A program made the translations under genes and the position numbers. Of a DNA stretch of 64,000 nt, positions 16,874 through 24,734 are shown in pieces. Source of the stretch: Bacillus sp. FJAT-45350. Its GTDB lineage: Bacteria > Bacillota > Bacilli > Bacillales > NISU01. The stretch covers positions 1,868,079 through 1,932,078 of the forward strand of contig NZ_NISU01000001.1 of NCBI RefSeq assembly GCF_002335805.1. Reading direction: 5' to 3'. The notes under the pieces were generated by a model, which did not search any database, was not told the origin of the DNA, and saw only the letters and a program-made list of their open reading frames with translations. The stretch's first letter is position 1, and the number at the start of each line of letters is the position of its first letter.

Positions 16874-16997
16874 GAAACAACCCCCAGACCATTAATAGTT
16901 TATCATAAATACATGTTAAAACTCTATAAAGTGAGACATACATATATTGGGATAATATCCTTTTCAAAAATAATTTATAAACACATGGCAAATGCCT

Positions 16998-17026
16998 ATA
17001 CAACTATTCCCTCATTACATAGTGTA
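16998..17026 (+). promoter_or_regulatory. Mother-cell (SigE/SigK-like) promoter candidate
   Basis: CATAGTGTA (17018-17026) fits the CATANNNTA type -10 of SigE/SigK promoters. ATA at 16998-17000 sits 17 bases upstream, in the SigE -35 position. It would start transcription about 45 bases before the YjcZ-type gene. Confidence 0.4.
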
Positions 17027-17076
17027 TGTGTGTAAGGTAAGTAAGATTAACTAAACAACTTAAGGAGTGTTACTTA

Positions 17077-17160
17077 ATGACACACCAATACCGCAGTGGC
17101 TTTGCGTTATTAGTTGTATTGTTTATTTTACTAATCGTTATTGGTACGGCTTATGTATAA
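17077..17160 (+). CDS. YjcZ-family small sporulation membrane peptide
   Basis: This is a 27-residue peptide. A short polar N-terminus (MTHQYRSG) is followed by FALLVVLFILLIVIGTAYV, one transmembrane helix. That is the pattern of the YjcZ/YhjA-type sporulation peptides (Gly/Tyr head then FALIVVLFILLIIVG). The ATG has AAGGAG 9 bases upstream and the gene ends before a strong terminator. A mother-cell type promoter lies upstream. Such peptides are spore-expressed and of unclear function. The gene is easily missed because of its size. Confidence 0.8.
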   Translation: MTHQYRSGFALLVVLFILLIVIGTAYV

Positions 17161-17218
17161 AATTAAATGCGATTAGGAATAAAAATTTATATAGCCAACT
17201 GCATAATTAAGTAGTTAA

Positions 17219-17244
17219 AAAGCAAAGGCATTGCCTTTGCTTTT
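17219..17244. terminator. Bidirectional terminator between the YjcZ-type gene and ytzC
   Basis: GCAAAGGC and GCCTTTGC form a tight stem flanked by A4 on the left and T4 on the right, serving both convergent genes. Confidence 0.8.
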
Positions 17245-17249
17245 CTTGT

Positions 17250-17510
17250 TTACCTTTTTAATACCATTTGGTTTTGAATCTCTCGAATTTGCTGCCTATA
17301 CCGCTCTAAGTCAGCCTTTTGTTCAGGAGTTGCACTTCGATAAATATTATCTAATTCCTCATCAATTTCATTAAGACTTTGCTGAGCTTGGGAGTACTGA
17401 ACTGGGTCTCCTTGTTGCACACGATGCGATTCCATTAATTGCTCTTCAGCAAACTCCATTGTTTCAGTTGCTTTTTGCATATATTCAATAATTTGTTTAT
17501 GAGTAGCCAT
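17250..17510 (-). CDS. ytzC: DUF2524 family protein YtzC
   Basis: This 86-residue cytosolic, fully helical protein begins MATHKQIIEYMQ and contains EFAEEQLMESHR, YSQAQQSLNEIDEELDNIY and a final RYRQQIREIQNQMVL. That layout matches YtzC (DUF2524) of B. subtilis. The start is the ATG at 17510, with AAGGAGGT upstream; the longer frame has no site. Its role is unknown; coiled-coil helices are the only visible feature. It lies between the YjcZ-type gene and rnz, 31 bases after rnz on the same strand. Confidence 0.75.
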   Translation of the reverse strand: MATHKQIIEYMQKATETMEFAEEQLMESHRVQQGDPVQYSQAQQSLNEIDEELDNIYRSATPEQKADLERYRQQIREIQNQMVLKR

Positions 17511-17541
17511 ACCATTACCTCCTTGTTGCACCGGAATGGTA

Positions 17542-18498
17542 TTAATGTTTGTTTATCTTCTGCTCTTTATTCTTCATATTCAAATGGAAAACAAAAAAAT
17601 CTTCTGCAATAAACGTATTTTCAAAAAAGGATTTTGCTTCCTTTTCCATTTCCAATTCTTTATTTTGATAACGAGAACTAATATGAGTCAAAATAAGAGT
17701 AGATACGTTTGCTTTCTTTGCTATTTCAGCAGCTTCCTTCGTTGTGGCATGTCCAAATTGACAAGCTAAAGATGCTTCGTCAACACAAAAGGTAGCTTCA
17801 TGTATGAGCACATCTGCATTATTTGCTAATCTCATCGTTGCATCACATTTTCTTGTATCACCAGCTATTGCAACGACTCTCCCTGGAATGGACGGACCAA
17901 TAAAGTCAGCTCCGTTAATAATACGTCCATCTTCGAGTGTAATAACTTCACGATTTTTTAATTGTTTATATAAAGGACCAGGCTGAACACGAGCTTTCTT
18001 TAATTTTTCAACATTTAATTCTCCTTGTTTATCTGCTTCAATGATTCGATAGCCAAGGCAAGGCATTACATGGTCTAACGAGTAAACTGTTACTGTAAGC
18101 TCACCATCCGAAAAGATCTCACCTTCATGGTTATCATCAATTTCAATAATTGATAACTCATACATAAGGTGAGTATTAGATATTCGTATTGTTGTCTCAA
18201 TAAATTCCTTAATCCCCTTAGGGCCGAAAATGGTTAGTGGCGTTGTTCCACCTTGAAAAGATCGACTTCCTAACAAACCTGGTAAACCGAAAATATGATC
18301 ACCATGTAGGTGAGTAATAAATATTTTATCTAACTTACTCAATTTTATTGGAGAAGATAATATTTGCTGTTGTGTTGCCTCTCCGCAATCAAACATCCAA
18401 ATTCGGCCATTTTGTTGTAAAAAACGAATAACCGTTGAACTGACATTCCTTTTTGTTGATGGCACACCAGCACCAGTACCTAAAAAATGAATCTCCAC
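17542..18498 (-). CDS. rnz: Ribonuclease Z
   Basis: This 318-residue tRNA 3'-processing endonuclease has the MBL-fold metal motif THLHGDH near residue 65 and MEIHFLGTGAGVPS at the N-terminus. It also has a PGP/KTGR-like exosite region (VQPGPLYKQLKNREVI), AIAGDTR, the ligand segment HEATF and the C-terminal THISSRY histidine. Length and motifs match bacterial RNase Z. The start is GTG 18498, with GGAGGA at good spacing. It removes 3' trailers from tRNA precursors that lack an encoded CCA; the CCA-adding enzyme gene cca is also in this window. Confidence 0.95.
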   Translation of the reverse strand: MEIHFLGTGAGVPSTKRNVSSTVIRFLQQNGRIWMFDCGEATQQQILSSPIKLSKLDKIFITHLHGDHIFGLPGLLGSRSFQGGTTPLTIFGPKGIKEFIETTIRISNTHLMYELSIIEIDDNHEGEIFSDGELTVTVYSLDHVMPCLGYRIIEADKQGELNVEKLKKARVQPGPLYKQLKNREVITLEDGRIINGADFIGPSIPGRVVAIAGDTRKCDATMRLANNADVLIHEATFCVDEASLACQFGHATTKEAAEIAKKANVSTLILTHISSRYQNKELEMEKEAKSFFENTFIAEDFFVFHLNMKNKEQKINKH

Positions 18499-18684
18499 AC
18501 TTTTTCCTCCAAAAACAAATTTTGAACAATCCTGTTTAGTATATCACTTCGTATATTACAATCAAAAGTCAACTGGTTTCAAACAGTTCTAGATTACTTG
18601 GAAGTTCATAGTGTGACTAAAGAATGTTGAATAAGTTCCCTATCATTCATAACAACTAAGATTAACAAGGAGGAGAAATGAATA

Positions 18685-19374
18685 TTGGGTGTTTTAAAAG
18701 ATTCCGCCACAAAACTACTTGTATCTTCTGTAGTTCTCTCTGGTATTACTTCTACACCGGAAGCATTAACCAATAATCCCGAACCTGGATACGTTACTGA
18801 GATCGATGGTTTCTTTGGTTCAGGAACTAGAAAAGCTGTTATCTTGTACCAGCAAGCTCACAACCTCAAAGTTGATGGTATTGCTGGAGCGGAAACGATT
18901 GGGCAAATACTTAGTGATCAAGAAAAGGAAAGCTTCTCATCAGAACAAAAAACTACATCATATGAAACGACTACAACAGAGAACACTTCATATGATAATG
19001 AACGAGAATCAGATCAATCAATTTCTCGAAATGTGATTGATACAGCGAAAAACTTAAAAGGAAGTCCATATAGATGGGGGGGCACCTCGCCTAGCGGATT
19101 CGATTGTAGTGGCTTTCTTCAATATGTCTTTAAAGAACACGGGAAAAGTGTTCCAAGAAAGGTTAGTGATATTTGGAAAACCGCTGGCTCTGTTTCTTCG
19201 CTCAAGAAGGGTGATTTAGTATTTTTTTCAACTTATAAGTTAGGACCATCTCATGTTGGAATATACTTAGGAAATCAGACATTCATTCATTCTGGGTCTT
19301 CCACAGGTGTGACAATAAGCAATATGGATTCAAGCTACTGGGGACCTCGTTTTATCGGAGCAAAACGATTATAA
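18685..19374 (+). CDS. NlpC/P60 cell-wall hydrolase with peptidoglycan-binding domain
   Basis: This 229-residue exported-type hydrolase begins with a hydrophobic N-terminal segment (KLLVSSVVLSGITSTPEA). A shortened PG_binding_1 domain follows (EIDGFFGSGTRKAVILYQQAH, VDGIAGAETIGQIL, residues 38-80), then a Ser/Thr/Glu linker and an NlpC/P60 domain (residues 115-229). The catalytic Cys is in GFDCSGFLQ and His in SHVGIYLG, with FIHSGSS completing the triad. It probably cleaves D-Glu-diaminopimelate links in peptidoglycan. The start is TTG 18685, with AGGAGGAG upstream. The signal peptide is poor and short, so export is probable but not certain. A terminator follows at once. Confidence 0.8.
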   Translation: MGVLKDSATKLLVSSVVLSGITSTPEALTNNPEPGYVTEIDGFFGSGTRKAVILYQQAHNLKVDGIAGAETIGQILSDQEKESFSSEQKTTSYETTTTENTSYDNERESDQSISRNVIDTAKNLKGSPYRWGGTSPSGFDCSGFLQYVFKEHGKSVPRKVSDIWKTAGSVSSLKKGDLVFFSTYKLGPSHVGIYLGNQTFIHSGSSTGVTISNMDSSYWGPRFIGAKRL

Positions 19375-19394
19375 GAGGTAACAACATACTTAAC

Positions 19395-19442
19395 AAAAAG
19401 AAGTCACAAAGGGAGACCTTCTCCTTCTGTGACTTCTTTTTC
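19395..19442. terminator. Bidirectional terminator
   Basis: AAAAAGAAGTCACA pairs with TGTGACTTCTTTTT around a loop with a secondary GGAGA/TCTCC pairing. It separates the convergent NlpC/P60 gene and YitT-family gene. Confidence 0.85.
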
Positions 19443-19444
19443 AT

Positions 19445-20077
19445 CTATTTTGACAATGTCATTTCTTTTTCTCTTTCTCGGCTTTCAACATGTTCAGTTG
19501 TTGTTTTCATAGGGTTCTTTTTGTAACGACCTATAATGTAACTTGGAATCATAATCGCTAAAATAGATAATAACCCATTTTGCCAACCAACCATCTGTAT
19601 CGCAGTTAAAATAATTATAAAGTCAATCACAAAAATCGTGACCCCGCGATTAATTTTTAACTTCTGATCTAGATAAAGGGCCAATATATGAATTCCTCCA
19701 ATAGAAGAGCCATTGTTCAGTACAAAGGTAACACCAATCCCAATTAACAAACCAGCAATAATTGTCGCCATTAAAATAGGAAGTGCTGTACTTTGAATAA
19801 CTAGTAACAGTTCTCCAATGATTGAAATAGCTGTAATCGCTAGCAAACTATAAAACGTAAACCATTTTCCTAGACTTTTAAATGAAATAATAAAGAAAGG
19901 TAGGTTCACAATGAAAAACCAAATACTCCAAGATATCTCGGTAGAGTTCGTTAATGCAGTTGCTATACCCGCTGTACCACCAAAAGTTAAATCATAAATA
20001 TAAAGAATATGTAGCCCTAATGCAGTTAGTAATAAACCAACCATAATTAAAAAGACTCGCTTCGCAACATCCAACAA
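19445..20077 (-). CDS. YitT-family membrane protein, short form
   Basis: This 210-residue protein has five to six transmembrane segments. Family motifs are LTFGGTAGIATAL, a middle GLLIGIGVTFVLNNGSSIGGIHILALYL and GVTIFVIDFIIIL. It ends after the membrane domain and lacks the cytosolic DUF2179 domain present in the other YitT-type protein of this window (59.1 kb). The start is TTG 20077, after GGAGGTGG. The function of the family is unknown. It stands alone between two intergenic regions, with its promoter side facing the hcp gene. Confidence 0.8.
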   Translation of the reverse strand: MLDVAKRVFLIMVGLLLTALGLHILYIYDLTFGGTAGIATALTNSTEISWSIWFFIVNLPFFIISFKSLGKWFTFYSLLAITAISIIGELLLVIQSTALPILMATIIAGLLIGIGVTFVLNNGSSIGGIHILALYLDQKLKINRGVTIFVIDFIIILTAIQMVGWQNGLLSILAIMIPSYIIGRYKKNPMKTTTEHVESREREKEMTLSK

Positions 20078-20336
20078 CGTATTCCACCTCCGTCCAAAAC
20101 ATTATTCCACACTTAACAATAATGGAAAAAAAGGAAATCGTCAATGCATATAGCTGTATTTTTATTCATTTGAAAATTCTGAAAAAACGGCTTATATTTA
20201 TTCATTTCCTTTAAAGTTCAAAAGTGTATATACAATTTTTTATACAAATCTAGATACTACAACTTTTTCATAATAAAACATCTTATCACTTGATAACATA
20301 AAACTCAGGAAAAAACTTCTGAGATTTCATTCTTTA
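20078..20336. other. AT-rich intergenic stretch before the hcp promoter
   Basis: I see no gene here. It contains a palindrome TTATCACTTGATAA (20282-20295) and a weak CTCAG...CTGAG stem, both of unknown meaning, upstream of the Fnr-type box. Confidence 0.4.
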
Positions 20337-20386
20337 TGTGATTTTTATCACTGAACACCCATAACGAAAAGGATAAGATACAAATA
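20337..20386 (+). promoter_or_regulatory. Fnr/CRP-type box and promoter of hcp
   Basis: TGTGATTTTTATCACT (20337-20352) differs at one base from the Bacillus Fnr consensus TGTGA-N6-TCACA. A -10-like TAAGAT lies at 20374-20379, so the expected start (about 20386) puts the box centre near -41.5, the usual position for activation. This suggests induction without oxygen. Confidence 0.65.
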
Positions 20387-20423
20387 GAGAAATAATTAAA
20401 TTAACTTATCCGGAGGGGATATT

Positions 20424-21716
20424 ATGTTCTGTCACCAATGTGAGCAAACACCAACAGGGGGCTGTCAAATTGTTGGAGTTTGTGGAAAGAATGAAGATAT
20501 TGCAAGTTTACAAGATACGATTGTTTTTGCCTTAAAAGGAATTGCTGCATATGCAACTCACGCAAAACAACTTGGATATACAGACCCAGATGTAGATGCT
20601 ATTACACATGAAGCATTATATCTAACACTTACAAATTCAAACTTTAATATGCAAGAACATATTGATATGGCACTAAAAGTAGGTTCTTCTGCTGTTAAAG
20701 TAATGGAACTATTAGACAAAGCTCATACTTCAAAACTAGGTATTCCTGAACCTGTAACTGTTACACAAAACAAGGTTGAAGGAAAAGCAATCATTGTTAC
20801 TGGACATAATTTATTCGCCCTTGAAGAGTTACTAAAGCAAACAGAAGGCAAAGGAATTAATATCTATACTCACTCAGAAATGCTTCCAGCTCATGGTTAC
20901 CCTGCGCTGAAGAAATACTCACATCTAAAAGGAAACATCGGTAAAGCATGGTTTGACCAACGTCGTTTATTTGAAAAATTCCAAGGGGCTATTCTTGCGA
21001 CAACAAACTGTGTAATGCCAATAAAAGGAAGTTACGCAGACCGCTTCTTCTCTTATGAAGTAGCCGGCTTAGAAGGTGTACAAAAAATTCAAGGGGAAGA
21101 CTTCAGTCCTTTAATTGATAAAGCACTTTCTTTACCAGATGCTGATATGGAAAGCGACCAAATCTTAACGACTGGCTTCCATCATGAAACAGTCATTGGT
21201 ATCGCCCCAGAAATCATTAGTGCAGTAAAAGAAGGAAAAATCAAAAGATTCTTCGTTATTGCAGGTTGTGATGCACCTGGTCCAGGAGGAGAATATTACC
21301 GTGACTTAGCAACATCATTACCAAACGATACAGTAATCATGACAACATCATGTGGTAAATTCAGATTTAATGACCATGACTTTGGAACAGTTGCTGATAC
21401 AGGCATCCCACGCTATATTGATCTCGGTCAGTGTAACAACTCTGTTTCTACTGTAAAAATTGCTTTAGCATTAGCTGACGCATTTGGCTGTGAGGTTAAT
21501 GAATTACCTGTTAGTATCGTTTTATCTTGGTTTGAGCAAAAGGCAGTTGCCATCCTTCTTGGATTGTTCAGCTTAGGAATTAAAGATGTTCGAATCGGAC
21601 CTAAACCTCCCGAGTGGATTACTCCAGGCGTATTAGGAGTATTACAAGATGCCTTTAACCTTCAATTAATTAGCACTGTTGAAGAAGATATGAATGACAT
21701 GCTTTCTCTAAACTAA
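20424..21716 (+). CDS. hcp: Hydroxylamine reductase / hybrid-cluster protein, short (class III) form
   Basis: This 430-residue Hcp has an N-terminal Fe-S cysteine set Cys3-X2-Cys6-X7-Cys14-X5-Cys20 (MFCHQCEQTP, then GGCQIVGVC) and hybrid-cluster ligands in TTNCVMPI, VIAGCDAPGPGGEYYRD and TTSCGKFRFN. The length is about 110 residues below the usual enzyme, as in class III proteins that lack part of domain I. By family it reduces hydroxylamine or nitric oxide under anoxic conditions. The ribosome site is GGAGGGG. No dedicated reductase partner (hcr) follows. An Fnr-type box upstream and a globin-coupled receptor downstream fit a low-oxygen or nitrosative role. Confidence 0.95.
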   Translation: MFCHQCEQTPTGGCQIVGVCGKNEDIASLQDTIVFALKGIAAYATHAKQLGYTDPDVDAITHEALYLTLTNSNFNMQEHIDMALKVGSSAVKVMELLDKAHTSKLGIPEPVTVTQNKVEGKAIIVTGHNLFALEELLKQTEGKGINIYTHSEMLPAHGYPALKKYSHLKGNIGKAWFDQRRLFEKFQGAILATTNCVMPIKGSYADRFFSYEVAGLEGVQKIQGEDFSPLIDKALSLPDADMESDQILTTGFHHETVIGIAPEIISAVKEGKIKRFFVIAGCDAPGPGGEYYRDLATSLPNDTVIMTTSCGKFRFNDHDFGTVADTGIPRYIDLGQCNNSVSTVKIALALADAFGCEVNELPVSIVLSWFEQKAVAILLGLFSLGIKDVRIGPKPPEWITPGVLGVLQDAFNLQLISTVEEDMNDMLSLN

Positions 21717-21727
21717 TTTGATATCCA

Positions 21728-21805
21728 TTATCCATCAGTGTGAACCCCCCCTCCACTGATGGATAACTTTATAAAGCACTTCTGCTACTAAGAGGGAAGT
21801 GCTTT
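21728..21805 (+). terminator. Double hairpin terminator of hcp
   Basis: The first stem is TTATCCATCAGTG/CACTGATGGATAA (21728-21766). The second is AAAGCACTTC/GAAGTGCTTT (21773-21805), followed by ACTTTTTTG, which is the more likely terminator. Confidence 0.75.
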
Positions 21806-22038
21806 ACTTTTTTGTGTCTTCAAAGAACTACTAGTACCACTTCAAATATTTTAGTTCGTTATTTTCAATACCAATACATACTGTCCGGGTTTTTCAATGC
21901 TTGTCCAAGCAACCCTTCCCCAACATAAAAACAACTTCCTATTATAGGAAGTAGAGAGTATTTCACTATACTAGCACCTATCATTAACCCTCGTTATAGG
22001 ATACTAGTATATTTAATAGTAAATAATACAAAAAGAGC

Positions 22039-22066
22039 GTATGTAGTATTTTTATCTACTACATAC
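22039..22066 (-). terminator. Terminator of the second globin receptor gene
   Basis: GTATGTAGTA pairs with TACTACATAC. On the minus strand the stem is followed by GCTCTTTTTG, 12 bases after the gene's stop. Confidence 0.8.
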
Positions 22067-22077
22067 ACTCAATATTA

Positions 22078-23403
22078 CTACCATTGTTTTGTTGTTTGTA
22101 ATAAATCATCAGAAACCGATGCAATTTTTTGGGATGCTTGAGCAATTTCATTAATGATTTCAGTAAATGCCTCAAGATCACTTTGAATTTCAGCATTTTT
22201 GTTTCTAGTATCTTTCATTTGGGATAAGATTTCTACAAATGATTCTTCAGTAACCTTCATATTTTGGTTACTTTGCTCAACGTAATTATCTACTTTTGTA
22301 ATGCTTTCATTGTTTTTCGCAATTTGAAGGTTCGTTTTTTCAATAAGGCGTTTTACACCTTCAACTGATTCATTCGTTTGTTCAGAAAGCTTACGTACTT
22401 CTTCTGCTACAACAGCAAAGCCTTTCCCGTGTTCACCAGCTCTAGCTGCTTCAATCGCTGCATTTAATGCAAGTAAGTTCGTTTCATTTGCTATGGATTG
22501 TACAATCGTCACGATATCTTTAATTTGATTAGCTGTCTGCTCAAACTCTTTTATGTTTTTTGTCATTTCTTTCGTTGTAATTTGAATATCTTTAATATTT
22601 TTGCTTAACCACTCGATTTGTTGGTTTCCTGTTTGTGCACGTTCTTCCGTTTGCCCAGCCAATTCTGTACCTTGACGTGACTTATTTGCTACCTCTTCTG
22701 TTTGTGCAGTTACTTCTTCAATCGATGCATTCGTCTCTTCTGCAAGTGCTGCTAAACTAGTTGACGTGTCATCCATTAATAGTTTTACTTCATTCTTTGT
22801 TTGCTCTTCTGCTTCGCGTAGCTGTATAATTTCTGCGTCATATGCTTCTAGCACGAGTTGTTGCTCAAAACTAATTAGCTTTGTTACAGCCTTAAAAGCA
22901 ATCAATATATCTTCTGGTGCTTGCAAGTGGTTTTCAATTATTTTTACAAAGCCATTAAGTAAGTCTTGATATGCACAAATATACCATTTTTGCTCTAAAC
23001 CTATTCGAACATGAGCCTTCGCAATTCTAATTCTTGTTTCTATAAATTTCTCGTCGATTACCCCTTCAAACATTTCAACTAAATGAGTACGTAGTGTACC
23101 TTGAAGTCGTTCTACTGTCGAATTATCTTTAATAATCTTCACTAACACTGGTGATAAGGCGAGTCGCTCATAAAATCTATCAACAAGTGATAATACATTC
23201 TCTTCTATAACCGGCTTTAATTCCTTTACAATCGCTAAATCTTCAATAGTTAATGTACTCATCTGAATTTGCTTATCTAAGTCAGAATTTGGTGTAACTT
23301 TTAACTTTACAGAATTTTTGTGAGCTTGACTTCTTTCTATTAAACTTTCACGATGGACACTATGTCCATTTACTTTACTTCTAAAAAAACCCAATTTACC
23401 CAA
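22078..23403 (-). CDS. Globin-coupled methyl-accepting chemotaxis protein (HemAT-like), copy 2
   Basis: This is a soluble 441-residue receptor with a protoglobin sensor (about 45-190) and a signalling helix bundle with [20 protein letters not shown] and [16 protein letters not shown]. Heme-pocket residues line up with B. subtilis HemAT: Tyr78 (RFYERL), Thr103 and proximal His131 ([10 protein letters not shown]). It is closer to HemAT in sequence than copy 1. The start is probably TTG 23403, with GAGAGGGG 8 bases upstream; the ATG eight codons earlier has no site. It may govern oxygen taxis together with CheV, whose gene lies 250 bases upstream in the same direction. Confidence 0.9.
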   Translation of the reverse strand: MGKLGFFRSKVNGHSVHRESLIERSQAHKNSVKLKVTPNSDLDKQIQMSTLTIEDLAIVKELKPVIEENVLSLVDRFYERLALSPVLVKIIKDNSTVERLQGTLRTHLVEMFEGVIDEKFIETRIRIAKAHVRIGLEQKWYICAYQDLLNGFVKIIENHLQAPEDILIAFKAVTKLISFEQQLVLEAYDAEIIQLREAEEQTKNEVKLLMDDTSTSLAALAEETNASIEEVTAQTEEVANKSRQGTELAGQTEERAQTGNQQIEWLSKNIKDIQITTKEMTKNIKEFEQTANQIKDIVTIVQSIANETNLLALNAAIEAARAGEHGKGFAVVAEEVRKLSEQTNESVEGVKRLIEKTNLQIAKNNESITKVDNYVEQSNQNMKVTEESFVEILSQMKDTRNKNAEIQSDLEAFTEIINEIAQASQKIASVSDDLLQTTKQW

Positions 23404-23564
23404 GGTGAAATCCCCTCTCATATTCAAAACCGTTTATAGTTCTAAAAATTCATTCTCTTTTATATTTATAATAATTATATCTGATCCTGTCGAATTTTAA
23501 TAGTGCTCAACCTATGATTTGTTAGGAATAAATAACGTTATCAGATTATAACGATAACCAACAA

Positions 23565-23615
23565 AAAGACACCAATACAGAAAGTTTTTTCACAAAACCT
23601 AGTATCAGTGTCTTT
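23565..23615 (-). terminator. Terminator of cheV
   Basis: AAAGACAC and GTGTCTTT, with an inner TAC/GTA pairing, form a stem over a long loop. On the minus strand it is followed by TTTTTGTTGG. Confidence 0.7.
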
Positions 23616-23655
23616 CAACGTTATCTTATAAAATTACAAACTTTAGTAAATTAAT

Positions 23656-24570
23656 TTATAGAATTAAGTCATCAATAACTTCAACTAATTTTACAATTTC
23701 CGGCTTACTGACTTGAGCATCAGCTCCTACAACATTTCCTTTATGCTGTAAATCATCAGTAATTAATGATGAGAAAATAATAACAGGTAGTGCACCGAGT
23801 CTACTATTCTCTTTAATACGCTTTGTTAGATGATGTCCATCCATCTTAGGCATTTCTAAATCAGTAATAACAATTTCTACATGGTCTTTTAGATTAATAC
23901 TATCGTTTGATGCAAGTGATTCTAAATAGTCCCATGCTGCTCTTCCATCATCAAAGAACCGAACATCTTTATATCCAGCTTCAGATAAGGTATCTTCTAA
24001 TAGTTTTCTTAGGATTGCTGAATCTTCAGCTGCCACGATTTTCTTATTACTTCTGTCTCTTTTCCCAAGAGTTTTAAGTTGTCCTACATTAATCCCTGAT
24101 TCAGGGCTAATATCCACAACTATTTTCTCATAGTCTACTAGCAGAATCATTTGATCATCCATTTTAACAACACCAATTGTTGAACCTTGTAATCCTTGTG
24201 ATAAATCAGTTGGCTTTTCAATTTGTTCCCATGAAATTCTATGAATACGTGAGACAGAATGCACATGGAAGGCAACCTTCATTTGATTTAATTCAGCTAC
24301 AATCAGCTTATCCTGTTCAGGATTTTCACTAGGTGGAAACCCTAGTGACTTGGCTAAATCAACTACTGGTAACACTTCATCACGTAATCGAAGAATCCCC
24401 TCAATATTCGGATGACTATTTGGCATTTTCGTAATTGGTAATGGATTAATAATTTCTCTAACCTTTATAACATTTATTCCAAAAATACCCGTTCCTACAG
24501 TAAATACAATAACCTCTAGCTCATTTGTACCACTTTCTAATAAAATACCTTTACTAATATCTCCAGTCAT
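23656..24570 (-). CDS. cheV: Chemotaxis protein CheV
   Basis: This 304-residue protein matches CheV of B. subtilis in length. The N-terminal CheW domain (residues 1-160) has IFGINVIKVREIINPLPI, IEGILRLRDEVLPVVDL and the conserved VVDY-type tail. The C-terminal receiver has acidic residues in VAAEDSAIL, phospho-acceptor Asp in VIVITDLEMPKMDGH (near residue 235) and Lys in QVSKPEI. By family it couples chemoreceptors to CheA and its phosphorylation aids adaptation. The ribosome site is AAGGGGG. It stands apart from the main chemotaxis operon, as in B. subtilis, but here next to a globin receptor. Confidence 0.95.
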   Translation of the reverse strand: MTGDISKGILLESGTNELEVIVFTVGTGIFGINVIKVREIINPLPITKMPNSHPNIEGILRLRDEVLPVVDLAKSLGFPPSENPEQDKLIVAELNQMKVAFHVHSVSRIHRISWEQIEKPTDLSQGLQGSTIGVVKMDDQMILLVDYEKIVVDISPESGINVGQLKTLGKRDRSNKKIVAAEDSAILRKLLEDTLSEAGYKDVRFFDDGRAAWDYLESLASNDSINLKDHVEIVITDLEMPKMDGHHLTKRIKENSRLGALPVIIFSSLITDDLQHKGNVVGADAQVSKPEIVKLVEVIDDLIL

Positions 24571-24664
24571 TAAGAGTCCCCCTTAAAGAAACACATCTAA
24601 ACATAGTTTTAGAATACCATTTTTTTGCTTTTTCGACTATAGTTTTAAAAAATTGAATCGCAAA

Positions 24665-24707
24665 AAGGTTAACTAACAGGTCGTATTCCTCCATGTGAGT
24701 TAACCTT
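24665..24707 (-). terminator. Terminator of ilvA
   Basis: AAGGTTAACT pairs with AGTTAACCTT. On the minus strand it is followed by TTTTTGCG, 28 bases after the ilvA stop. Confidence 0.75.
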
Positions 24708-24734
24708 GTTTACTATCTAGTTATAAGCTGTTTC

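Larger units (their letters stand above)
21717..22077. other. 361-base gap between hcp and the second globin receptor gene
   Basis: Apart from three terminator-like hairpins (listed separately) I find no gene or clear promoter. The middle section (21840-21960) has no recognisable feature. Confidence 0.5.

Noticed and set aside
23404-23560. SigD promoter for the second globin receptor and an operator GTTATC-N10-GATAAC (23537-23558)
   Set aside because: The TAAA and GATAT elements are spaced too closely for SigD, and the dyad lacks any supporting context, so neither was listed.
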